Part shown: in pieces, positions 1 to 6,763 of the stretch | How positions within the stretch are numbered: position 1 is the first letter of the stretch | Layout of the letters: the number at the start of each line of letters is the position of its first letter | DNA from: an uncultured Clostridia bacterium | GTDB lineage: Bacteria > Bacillota > Clostridia > Oscillospirales > Oscillospiraceae | Length of the DNA: 18,057 nt | Reading direction: 5' to 3' | Assembly (NCBI GenBank): GCA_937894515.1 | Contig: CALCRH010000170.1 | Span: forward strand, 1-18,057 | Translations under genes and position numbers: made by a program | Notes under the pieces: model-generated | The model's database searches: none | Seen by the model: only the letters and a program-made list of their open reading frames with translations | What the model was told of the DNA's origin: nothing

Positions 1-55
1 CATTTTTTACCTAAAAATATACAAATTTTATACACTATTTTATTTGCTTATTCTG
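1..55. repeat. Terminal direct repeat, left copy (circular closure)
   Basis: These 55 bases match 18003-18057 base for base and in the same orientation. A direct repeat exactly at both ends of a contig is what a circular molecule gives when an assembler opens it, and 55 is a common de Bruijn k-mer length. Removing one copy leaves a circle of about 18,002 bp. The repeat lies in non-coding DNA and holds the -33 box of the putative late promoter. Confidence 0.93.
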
Positions 56-74
56 CATATATGCACTATATTTG
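43..74 (+). promoter_or_regulatory. Putative late-operon promoter with palindrome in the spacer
   Basis: TTTG at 43-46 and TATATTTG at 67-74 are separated by 20 bases. This fits the Bacteroidota housekeeping promoter (-33 TTTG, -7 TAnnTTTG). The perfect 12-bp palindrome TGCATATATGCA (54-65) fills the spacer, where a bound regulator would cover or stabilise polymerase. Further TGCATAT copies lie at 73-79, 17741-17747 and 17980-17986. Transcription would begin near 80 and run into the first late gene at 166. This is inferred from motif match only. Confidence 0.6.
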
Positions 75-165
75 CATATACATAAATAATGATTGATATT
101 TATTCGATATTTCATCAATAAAAACTCAATCCAAACTCAATAAAATTTCAAAAAAACTTTGAAAC

Positions 166-618
166 ATGAATAAGGCGGTAAAATGGCTTTTAGGCGGTGC
201 TGCAGTAGTGGCGATATGGTATTACATCAAGACAGTAAGCAACGTTGCAGGATTAAGCGTCGTTGTGTCTTCATTCAAAATACACTCACTCTCATTAAAA
301 GAGTTGGTCTTCCGTTTCAACCTGGATGTAATCAACCCCGCAAAAGCATCCGTAACAATCAACCGCATTAACGGCAACATCAAGCACAACGGACAAATCA
401 TCGGCACATTTGACTACAGCAAACCGATAGTTTGTGAGGGATGGAACGCAACAACCAACATTAAAGATATTAGCGTCTCCGTGTCTTCCCTCGCAACAGT
501 AGTGCAGCTCTATAATTGGTACACGGCAGGCAGCACAAAAGCCGATTTCGTCATATCAGGACGCTTGATCAGCAACGGCAACGAGTACCCGTTTGAAACA
601 AAAAAAACACTGCAATAA
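166..618 (+). CDS. Membrane-anchored LEA2/WHy-domain protein
   Basis: This 150-aa protein has an N-terminal membrane helix (about residues 5-21, KWLLGGAAVVAIWYYIK) followed by a beta-rich domain. The pattern of the domain, with FNLDVINPAKASVTI then INGNIKHNGQIIGTF, is that of the LEA type 2 / WHy family (a strand ending in NP, then a strand with NG and IG). WHy domains are small immunoglobulin-like modules known from stress proteins and some virion or envelope-associated proteins. It is the first gene of the late operon and its stop overlaps the next start (TAATG), so the two are probably translationally coupled. A role as a membrane-attached virion component is inferred from context. The helix closely resembles that at the C-terminus of the next protein. 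Confidence 0.7.
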   Translation: MNKAVKWLLGGAAVVAIWYYIKTVSNVAGLSVVVSSFKIHSLSLKELVFRFNLDVINPAKASVTINRINGNIKHNGQIIGTFDYSKPIVCEGWNATTNIKDISVSVSSLATVVQLYNWYTAGSTKADFVISGRLISNGNEYPFETKKTLQ

Positions 619-3275
619 TGAGCGCTTTATACAATAATATTTTTGAGCTGGCAAAAGCATATATCCCGAAGAAGGACGCAGCAAAAATGAAATTTGTTGT
701 GGATGGCGACACAGAGGACATCAAAGCGGCAATAAAAAACAGCATACCAACGGCGATAAACCAAACGCAGATCTTCACATCGAAAGTAGCAGCAATCAGC
801 GCCGACGGGCTGAAAAATCTTTATCAGCTAACAGGATCCGAAAAAGAAAGGATAATTCGTGCCGTGTTTGACATGCTGGTAGAATGCGTCCCGCTCAATA
901 TTGATCCGACCGGCGTGCAATATGTGAAAAGACCGGCTGCACTTATTCACAACGACAACGGAGCAGACTGCAAAAGTTATTCGCTATTCCTTGCCGGTGT
1001 GTTGGCCAATTTGCGTGTGCCTTTCGTTTTCAAGTTTGTTTCGTGGGATCCTGACGACGAAAACAGCCGACACGTTTATATCGTGTGCGCTCCATCCTTG
1101 AAGGTGGTAAAAGATGGCGGAGTATTAACTCCAGAACACATAGAAAAGCATCCATCAAAAATCGTTTTGGACGTAAATACAAAACAGTACAACTACGAAG
1201 TAAAAAAACACTACAACCCAAATTACATTTCGTATATGAGCGATATTTTTTACATTGGCAATCTCAAACAATCTCCACGCCAATACGCGTTGAAAACAAA
1301 AATAGGCTCCAGACTTTCCGGCATCCTTGACAACCTGAGAGCAGAGCGCAAATCCATTTACAATAAAGCAGGTAAGGTTAGCAACCGTAAACAGGTGCTT
1401 AACAGTTACAACGCATTTATCGGAGTTGTAAAAGATTTGCGAAACGCAGCAGATTACCTTGTGCGCACAGGCAAACAAGCACAGGCAAAAGGAGTTGTGG
1501 CCGCAATTGCGGAAGACTGGACCGAAGGGAAATACCACACACAAAGCCCAACCAAAATCGCAGCATTAAGAGCCGGAAGAGCCAGACTTGGATATTTGCC
1601 ATCTCTGGAAGGTGTGAACTATAAGACCGAGAAAGAGCGCGCTTTTTTCCGCTCGGTCGCTGATGGCATCGAACGCACTGGCAAAAACGCAATCGGCGCC
1701 ACATGGATTGACAAAGCGTGGAACGCCATCAAAGACACAACCAAAAAAGTCACCGAAAGCACAATCGATTTTGTTACGAGCAGCGCAAAGAGCGTGGCTT
1801 CTTCTGTAAAGCTGGCAACTGTGGCACCGGTGGCGGTCTTCACCAGCGATGGCCGTAAATGGATTAAAAATGAAGCCGGGGAATTTGTGGATAACACCAA
1901 AGGGATTTTCACGAGTTTGGCTGCAGGCACGCTGGCTCCGTTCACAGTGGCCGCAGAAATGGCACTCGGCAAATTGTTGAAGGATGGCACAGGTTATGGC
2001 TTCTTATACATTTTCCTAACTGACGATCAGGCGAAGGAAGCACCACAAGCCGTGCGCATCAAACGCGAAAGACAAATGAAAATTCGGACGTTGCTGAAAT
2101 TATGGTTTAATGTTTCCAATTTCGACGATATGGTCCGCGCCGACTTTGTATCGAGGTCCGGCAAAGAGCCCGAAAGCGTTTTGGCTGACTGGATAAGACA
2201 AGACAACAAGGACTGCTGGCCTACTTCTCTAAACAGCGTGCAATCGTTTGTGGATAAAGAAAAGCAGCGAAAGCAAATCAATGATAAATACGACAAGGCA
2301 ATAGCCGAAGCAACAACACAGAAAGAAACATTTGAAGGGCTTGTCGGAAGATACCCTAGTGATGGGCGATATAGGGAAGGACTGGAGATCTGGACCAATG
2401 CGATAAAACAGTATGAAGAGCAACGCCAAAAAGCATTGGCTGAAATCGGACTGGAGCCAGCAACATCGGCGGCTATAGTAGCAGCTGCCATTACGGCGGT
2501 ATCTTCTTTGCTCGCACTTCTGATCAACAAACTTTGGCCGGAAAACGATACGGCAAAAGCACTTTCAGAGACAATGCAAAACACGGTGCAATCTGGATTA
2601 ACAGCTTATCAACAGGTAAAAAGGCAAACTGTTGAAATGTCTAACGGTCAAAAAATCGAAATACTGACTGATGCAACCGGCCAGGCTTTGTCAGGCTCCG
2701 TTATGTTGGACAATGGCACAACCGTAAAATATAATCGAAATCCGGATGGCAGTTATCTTGGTTTTGATGAATGGTGTAAAAAACAAAATATCCCAAATTT
2801 GCCAGGCTATGATCCAAAGGCTGTATATAACGAATGGGTAAGAGTTGCAATTGAGAGAGACACGGCCATCGACGACATAATCCTCAAGGAACTTCAAGCG
2901 TATGATGTCCCAACAGCGCCAAGTATAATTCCGATTTTCACGGATTTTCAGGATCTGGCAAAAAAGCAAACTGCAGAAGCCGCAGAGAAACTGTCGCAGG
3001 AGATACAAAACAGCGTACAAAATGCTAATACAATTGTGCGTGAATTGGGACCAGAATATTTGCCTGTAACAAGCGCCACAGACACGACAGGTACTGATAT
3101 TTTGACGGGCAATAAAAACACTGCAGCAAATACTACAACGGCCGACAATGGCAGCGCATCTGGCGAAACCGGAAGCGGCTCAAATCTAAAATGGTTGTTG
3201 ATAGGAGGTGCCGTTGTAGGTACTTACATTGTCATCCACCAAGGGAATAAAAAGAAACAAAACAAACGACATTAA
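618..3275 (+). CDS. Large virion-type protein with transglutaminase-like domain
   Basis: At 885 aa this is the largest product. Residues about 95-200 look like a transglutaminase-like cysteine domain: GADCKSYS (Cys118), RHVYIV (His152) and IVLDVN (Asp185) fall in the order and spacing of the Cys-His-Asp triad. The middle is helical and alanine/lysine rich. A hydrophobic segment lies near 613-637, and the C-terminus (about 857-875) is a membrane helix KWLLIGGAVVGTYIVIHQ followed by a basic tail KKKQNKRH. In phages such domains may process proteins or act on peptidoglycan or proteins during entry; which applies here is unknown. It starts at the TAATG overlap with the preceding gene. Its size, membrane helices and position suggest a minor structural protein, perhaps a membrane-spanning entry or vertex protein. 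No Walker A is present, so it is not a packaging ATPase. Confidence 0.72.
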   Translation: MSALYNNIFELAKAYIPKKDAAKMKFVVDGDTEDIKAAIKNSIPTAINQTQIFTSKVAAISADGLKNLYQLTGSEKERIIRAVFDMLVECVPLNIDPTGVQYVKRPAALIHNDNGADCKSYSLFLAGVLANLRVPFVFKFVSWDPDDENSRHVYIVCAPSLKVVKDGGVLTPEHIEKHPSKIVLDVNTKQYNYEVKKHYNPNYISYMSDIFYIGNLKQSPRQYALKTKIGSRLSGILDNLRAERKSIYNKAGKVSNRKQVLNSYNAFIGVVKDLRNAADYLVRTGKQAQAKGVVAAIAEDWTEGKYHTQSPTKIAALRAGRARLGYLPSLEGVNYKTEKERAFFRSVADGIERTGKNAIGATWIDKAWNAIKDTTKKVTESTIDFVTSSAKSVASSVKLATVAPVAVFTSDGRKWIKNEAGEFVDNTKGIFTSLAAGTLAPFTVAAEMALGKLLKDGTGYGFLYIFLTDDQAKEAPQAVRIKRERQMKIRTLLKLWFNVSNFDDMVRADFVSRSGKEPESVLADWIRQDNKDCWPTSLNSVQSFVDKEKQRKQINDKYDKAIAEATTQKETFEGLVGRYPSDGRYREGLEIWTNAIKQYEEQRQKALAEIGLEPATSAAIVAAAITAVSSLLALLINKLWPENDTAKALSETMQNTVQSGLTAYQQVKRQTVEMSNGQKIEILTDATGQALSGSVMLDNGTTVKYNRNPDGSYLGFDEWCKKQNIPNLPGYDPKAVYNEWVRVAIERDTAIDDIILKELQAYDVPTAPSIIPIFTDFQDLAKKQTAEAAEKLSQEIQNSVQNANTIVRELGPEYLPVTSATDTTGTDILTGNKNTAANTTTADNGSASGETGSGSNLKWLLIGGAVVGTYIVIHQGNKKKQNKRH

Positions 3276-3299
3276 AAAACACAATTAAAAAACAAACGT

Positions 3300-3458
3300 A
3301 TGGCAAAGAACACAATCGCATCTTTGAAGGCTCGTTTGCGCACCCTCGAACGCATCGAGCAGAGATTGAAAATGAAGTCTGCAAAAAAGGCAGAGGAAAA
3401 GAAACTCAAATCAGAAATCGATAAGAAAATGAAGTCGATTGCAGCTTTGAAGAAGTAA
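3300..3458 (+). CDS. Small lysine-rich basic protein (52 aa)
   Basis: A 52-aa ORF, MAKNTIASLKARLRTLERIE onward, stops at 3456-3458. It is rich in Lys and Arg, nearly free of aromatics and predicted to be entirely helical with coiled-coil heptads. It sits between two late genes and is preceded by the A-rich leader common to this operon. High charge and small size fit a DNA-condensing or internal scaffold-like virion peptide, by analogy with small basic proteins of other icosahedral phages. No homolog is recognised, so function is inference. The in-frame length, operon position and clear start support it as a real gene. Confidence 0.7.
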   Translation: MAKNTIASLKARLRTLERIEQRLKMKSAKKAEEKKLKSEIDKKMKSIAALKK

Positions 3459-3480
3459 AAAACAAAAAAAGGAAAAGAAA

Positions 3481-3846
3481 ATGAAAGCAAACGTAACAGG
3501 CACCATCACAAACACAGGTGCAGCCGTTGTTGGCGGCATTGTAGCAGGTTTTGCCAACAAACTCCCTTTGAATGCAAAGATCGCAAACGGTATTGCACTC
3601 GTAACAGGCGCAGTTTTACCGATGTTGGCTCCTAAATCAAATTTTGTCCGCACAATGGGTGCTGGCGTTTCAGCAGTTGCCGGACAACGACTTGTAGCAG
3701 CATTCGTGCCAAGTATCGCAGGTGTCTGCGGTATTTCTGACGACGCAGTGGCAGGAACTCTCAGCGATCTTTCAATCGCCGGAATTAACAACCGTTCACA
3801 AAATCCAACCGTCATCAACGGTTTGCAAGAAGAAATCGACGATTAA
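3481..3846 (+). CDS. Small membrane protein, probable virion membrane component
   Basis: This 121-aa protein has long glycine/alanine-rich hydrophobic stretches at about residues 9-26 and 35-51, with a third weaker one at about 58-82, and an acidic C-terminus (EEIDD). There is no signal peptide motif. Two to three closely packed hydrophobic hairpins are typical of small proteins of internal-membrane phages and also of holins. The gene lies directly before the putative capsid genes, which favours a virion membrane role over lysis. It begins at ATG after AAAAGGAAAAGAAA, one of the few purine-rich Shine-Dalgarno-like leaders here. No family is recognised. Confidence 0.65.
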   Translation: MKANVTGTITNTGAAVVGGIVAGFANKLPLNAKIANGIALVTGAVLPMLAPKSNFVRTMGAGVSAVAGQRLVAAFVPSIAGVCGISDDAVAGTLSDLSIAGINNRSQNPTVINGLQEEIDD

Positions 3847-3865
3847 AAAACAAAAAATAGAAATC

Positions 3866-4465
3866 ATGATTAGAAACAATCAGGCACAGACACGCCGCAC
3901 CTACGAAAAACTCCTGGCTGAATTTCCAGGCAAAGAAGTTGCTCCTCACTATTTGAGATTTGAAGCATGGTTGAAAAACAATGTGAACTCTTACCGCTGG
4001 AACTGCAAGACAACCGGAGGCGAAAGCGTTACAGAAGTCAAACTCGACACTAACGACCTTTTCTACGTCAAATCAATCCTCGTTGGCACAATCAATTGCG
4101 AACCAGGAAAAGAAGCTGTGGCAAAGATCGAAACTTTCGCTGGCACAGATGATCTTGAAGCGATCTATAATGGCGCGCTTCAGCTGAAGACCGGCTCAAA
4201 GGTAAATATCGAAAAATTGATGGGCTTGAATTTCAAGTATATCCCAGAAAACAACGGTTTCAACTTCCAGGATGCTGCCTACTCTGGTGTTGAAGATATT
4301 TATCTTTTTGGCACCAAAACTCACGAACTTACCTACGATTTCCCTACTAAGGCTGGCATGTCGATTGAGAAGAAATCGGAAGACGCTCCAGAAAATTACA
4401 AACTTGTTGTAATTCTCGACGGATTTATCGTGAAAAACGGTGCGATCGACACTTTGATCGACTAA
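3866..4465 (+). CDS. Candidate capsid/structural protein (199 aa)
   Basis: I start this gene at ATG 3866. The frame is open back to 3722, but that extension overlaps the preceding membrane protein in another frame, and the A-rich leader directly before 3866 is the usual start context. After a helical N-terminus (RRTYEKLLAEF, residues about 10-20) the product is mostly alternating beta strands (TEVKLDTNDLFYVKSILVGTI, then YKLVVILDGFIVKN near the end), soluble and without membrane helices. Position beside the 279-aa duplicated protein and a stable hairpin after it suggest an abundant structural protein, for example a single jelly-roll capsid or vertex subunit. No family match is recognised. Confidence 0.68.
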   Translation: MIRNNQAQTRRTYEKLLAEFPGKEVAPHYLRFEAWLKNNVNSYRWNCKTTGGESVTEVKLDTNDLFYVKSILVGTINCEPGKEAVAKIETFAGTDDLEAIYNGALQLKTGSKVNIEKLMGLNFKYIPENNGFNFQDAAYSGVEDIYLFGTKTHELTYDFPTKAGMSIEKKSEDAPENYKLVVILDGFIVKNGAIDTLID

Positions 4466-4500
4466 ACCTCCCTATCCTCTCAAACGCGTTGTTATTTAGG

Positions 4501-4526
4501 GCGTGTGTTATTGGGTTAACACACGC
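4501..4526 (+). promoter_or_regulatory. Strong hairpin between the two capsid-candidate genes
   Basis: GCGTGTGTT (4501-4509) pairs perfectly with AACACACGC (4518-4526) across an 8-base loop. It sits in the only sizeable gap (84 bp) of the late operon. No T-run follows on the plus strand, so it is unlikely to be a simple terminator. An mRNA-stability or processing element, or partial attenuator, that adjusts the level of capsid message would fit. Confidence 0.6.
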
Positions 4527-4549
4527 TCACTATTAAAAAAAAAGAAAAC

Positions 4550-5389
4550 ATGAATAATATTTGCACAAGAATAGAGCCAGTTATCGTTCCAATCAAAAAC
4601 GATAATTCACGCATTTATTTGCCAGAAAGTTTGATAATGAGAAAAAAGGAAATTTCATTTATCAATTTGGCTTACGATGCACTATTGACTAACGACACGT
4701 TGGCGACTTCTGACATCAAAAACGATTATCTGGTTTTGGTTTCAGACAGCAGAGAAATCATCAACAAAATACCACTTTTTACGCTATTCAAATTTCAGCA
4801 GGTTGGATGTCCGCTCGAAATTAAAAGCAGCGTGGATTTCCAAAGCTCCTATATCCTGCGAACAGGGAACAACAGATCGGAGAATATTGGCAAAAGTTAT
4901 TGTTTACTTTTTGCCTGGAACGAAGCAAAAGAACAACAGCCACAGGGCCGTTATTGGCTCGAAAACATTTCTGCGAAATTCACTCCAAACGAAGGCTGGA
5001 AACGAATTTATTTTGAAGACAAAGAAAGTTTCCGTGGAAGAAAATTGAAAATGATCTATCCATGCAGCCAAGAAGATATCGAGACTTCTCCAGATTACAA
5101 CGAAATCACCAGCGCATCGGAAAACCTTGCAGCATCAATCACGCTTGTTGATACAGCCGGGCGCGAAGTGATCAACAAAATCCCGCTCAGCAGTTTTGAC
5201 AAAGCCAATACTACAAGCGGATTTCCTTACATTTTCAATGATCTGCAAATTGATTGGTCGAAATCTTATGTGGATGTTTACACCGGTGCTCCAGTTTCGA
5301 TTTCAACCCCTGGCGGTATTACCGCAGCATCGAGCATCACACCAAAAAAAGAAATTTACATCAATTTGCTTTTGTCGGCGACACTCTGA
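4550..5389 (+). CDS. Candidate double jelly-roll major capsid protein (internally duplicated, 279 aa)
   Basis: The protein contains two related halves. REIINKIPL (68-76) recurs as REVINKIPL (205-213), RIYLPES (21-27) resembles RIYFEDK (152-158), and VDFQSSY (95-101) aligns with IDWSKSY (234-240). The offset of 131-141 residues is half the protein, so the whole polypeptide looks like a fused duplication. It is beta-rich with no membrane helix or signal peptide. Double jelly-roll capsid proteins of tailless phages have this architecture, and the PM2 capsid protein P2 is of similar size (about 270 aa). Its place in the middle of the late operon fits a major capsid protein. The duplication is seen directly; the fold and role are inferred. 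It could instead be a two-domain minor coat or vertex protein. Confidence 0.65.
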   Translation: MNNICTRIEPVIVPIKNDNSRIYLPESLIMRKKEISFINLAYDALLTNDTLATSDIKNDYLVLVSDSREIINKIPLFTLFKFQQVGCPLEIKSSVDFQSSYILRTGNNRSENIGKSYCLLFAWNEAKEQQPQGRYWLENISAKFTPNEGWKRIYFEDKESFRGRKLKMIYPCSQEDIETSPDYNEITSASENLAASITLVDTAGREVINKIPLSSFDKANTTSGFPYIFNDLQIDWSKSYVDVYTGAPVSISTPGGITAASSITPKKEIYINLLLSATL

Positions 5390-5407
5390 TAAGAAGGGAG
5401 GTTTTAT

Positions 5408-6166
5408 ATGTATGTAGGTAAAGAAAGGATCCTGGATTGGATCGAACGTTCTGACGGGCGCTTCTGGTGGCTGTATAGCAAAAACAAAGAAGATGTGATC
5501 GAACGGAACGAGACAACAAAGGATGATGAAAACTCGCCACAATGGACCGTTGAAAATTCCGTCAATAAGTTATCCAGCGTACTGGATGCAATCGAAGATG
5601 GCGTTTACTGGCTCGAATGTAGGACCGCAATATCTGACATTAAGCACACAAACAAAACATTCATTAAGTTAATGCCAAAGCCGGCTGACACGCCAGCCGT
5701 GATTGCAGGAATACAAGAACCGACAGTGGCGACAAACAACATCAGTGCAGAAGAACTCCAGCGCAGAGAAAAAGAAGCCTACGAACGAGGATTGGCAGAA
5801 GCAAAGGCGGAATTTGACCGCCAACAGATGCAAGCTAAAATCGGGGATCTGCAGAAGGAAGTGAAGGAATTAAGAAGCAGCCGTTATGGCTGGATGGATG
5901 GTTTGGGGCAAATCGTAAATGCCGTTTTGCCTTACATCGGTCAGTTTCTCGGTAACGGACAGGCAGCCATAGGAGCACAACCAGAACAAACAAATAACAA
6001 CGAAGGTATGAACGAACAGCAACAAAGATTGAATGCGGTAATAGCAAACTTTCAGCGCATCGAGCCTGAAAAATGGCTGGATCTCCTGGAAGCAATTGTG
6101 AGACTTGCAAAAGAAGATCAAAGTAAATACAATATGGCAAAAGCCGTGTTGATGGCTCAAAACTAA
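5408..6166 (+). CDS. Coiled-coil structural protein with hydrophobic segment
   Basis: This 252-aa protein has three parts. Residues 1-92 look globular, with aromatic clusters (GRFWWLY). Residues about 113-157 are strongly charged coiled coil (EELQRREKEAYERG onward). Residues about 165-182 (GLGQIVNAVLPYIGQFLG) form a hydrophobic or amphipathic helix, followed by a Gln/Asn-rich linker and a helical tail (about 200-252). It starts at ATG shortly after a GGGAGG sequence, one of the few strong ribosome-binding sites in the operon, which suggests high expression. Position directly behind the capsid candidate suggests a capsid-to-membrane linker or scaffold. No family is recognised. Confidence 0.65.
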   Translation: MYVGKERILDWIERSDGRFWWLYSKNKEDVIERNETTKDDENSPQWTVENSVNKLSSVLDAIEDGVYWLECRTAISDIKHTNKTFIKLMPKPADTPAVIAGIQEPTVATNNISAEELQRREKEAYERGLAEAKAEFDRQQMQAKIGDLQKEVKELRSSRYGWMDGLGQIVNAVLPYIGQFLGNGQAAIGAQPEQTNNNEGMNEQQQRLNAVIANFQRIEPEKWLDLLEAIVRLAKEDQSKYNMAKAVLMAQN

Positions 6167-6171
6167 AAAAA

Positions 6172-6264
6172 ATGAATACAACGGTAAAAAGTTATGTTGT
6201 GCTTTCGGCCGTGTCGATCGGTATTTATGAACTAATAAGACACCTACGAAAATGCAAGAAGTAG
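6172..6264 (+). CDS. Tiny single-span membrane protein (30 aa)
   Basis: MNTTVKSYVVLSAVSIGIYE begins a 30-residue ORF with one membrane helix (about 7-22) and a basic tail (RHLRKCKK). It starts 5 bases after the previous stop behind an A-run and overlaps the next ORF by 13 bases. The same layout, one helix then lysines, is shared by several neighbours. That repeated pattern and the tight packing are the reasons to accept it as real. The likely role is a small virion membrane or lysis peptide; none is demonstrated. Confidence 0.55.
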   Translation: MNTTVKSYVVLSAVSIGIYELIRHLRKCKK

Positions 6265-6392
6265 AAGAACCCAAGGCAGGCTCTTTTGTGAGCGGTTACA
6301 ATTGGCCTAAAATTGCCCTCGTATCCGGTTTGTCTATTTTCACCTGGATACAATTAAAAAAGATAGTGTTTAAAACAAAAAAGAAGAAATGA
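6252..6392 (+). CDS. Small single-span membrane protein (46 aa)
   Basis: A 46-aa ORF starts at ATG 6252 (MQEVEEPKAG) and ends at 6392, sharing ATGA with the next gene. An acidic N-terminus is followed by one helix (about residues 19-34, PKIALVSGLSIFTWIQ) and a lysine-rich tail ending KTKKKK. The four-base stop/start overlap with the following gene and the charge layout matching its neighbours support translation. It is probably a small membrane component of the virion. No homolog is recognised. Confidence 0.6.
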   Translation: MQEVEEPKAGSFVSGYNWPKIALVSGLSIFTWIQLKKIVFKTKKKK

Positions 6393-6763
6393 AACAAGGA
6401 TTTAGCACAGATTTAAGCGGTTTTGTTGCATCTCCAATCGGTGTTGAAGAATATGCAAACGCCAGGACAAACCCATCTTTAAGCGCTCCAGTTGCAGGAA
6501 AATTGCTTGTCGGCAAATCCTACCAACTAACGGGCGATTATTCCAGCGAAAGCGGGAATTTCAGTTGGTCTTCTGATTGCTGGGCCGGTGTCGTCGTTAA
6601 CGGGTCAAAACTTTGGACTCGTTGCGATAAACTGTCGGTCATCGATAACAATGCGACACCAGAAGGGAACGGAGGGCAAAACGGATGGTGGCAGGTTGCA
6701 AAATGGCCACTGTTAGCCCTTACCGGTGCCGCAATAGTGTATTTGATTAAAAAGAAAAAATAA
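6389..6763 (+). CDS. C-terminally membrane-anchored small protein (124 aa)
   Basis: The first ~90 residues form a small soluble domain with Gly, Ser and Trp-rich strands (GKLLVGKSYQLTGDYSSESG, then WSSDCWAGVVVNGSKLWTRC). It resembles a small SH3-like or beta-barrel module, but I cannot assign a family. A Gly/Asn-rich linker (about 89-98) leads to a C-terminal helix KWPLLALTGAAIVYLIKKKK. There is no N-terminal signal sequence, so it is a tail-anchored protein. It overlaps both neighbours (ATGA upstream, TAATG downstream), implying coupled translation with the tiny membrane proteins and the DUF5675 gene. Confidence 0.65.
   Translation: MKQGFSTDLSGFVASPIGVEEYANARTNPSLSAPVAGKLLVGKSYQLTGDYSSESGNFSWSSDCWAGVVVNGSKLWTRCDKLSVIDNNATPEGNGGQNGWWQVAKWPLLALTGAAIVYLIKKKK

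Noticed and set aside
1155..2584. Minus-strand ORFs inside the 885-aa gene
   Set aside because: They have no recognisable domains, are rich in Cys, Phe and Ser as expected of reverse reads, and lie inside a strong coding frame in a one-direction operon.
3722..3865. N-terminal extension of the 199-aa capsid candidate to ATG 3722
   Set aside because: It lies wholly within the preceding membrane-protein gene in another frame, reads as non-conserved sequence, and passes through the A-rich leader that marks the normal start at 3866.
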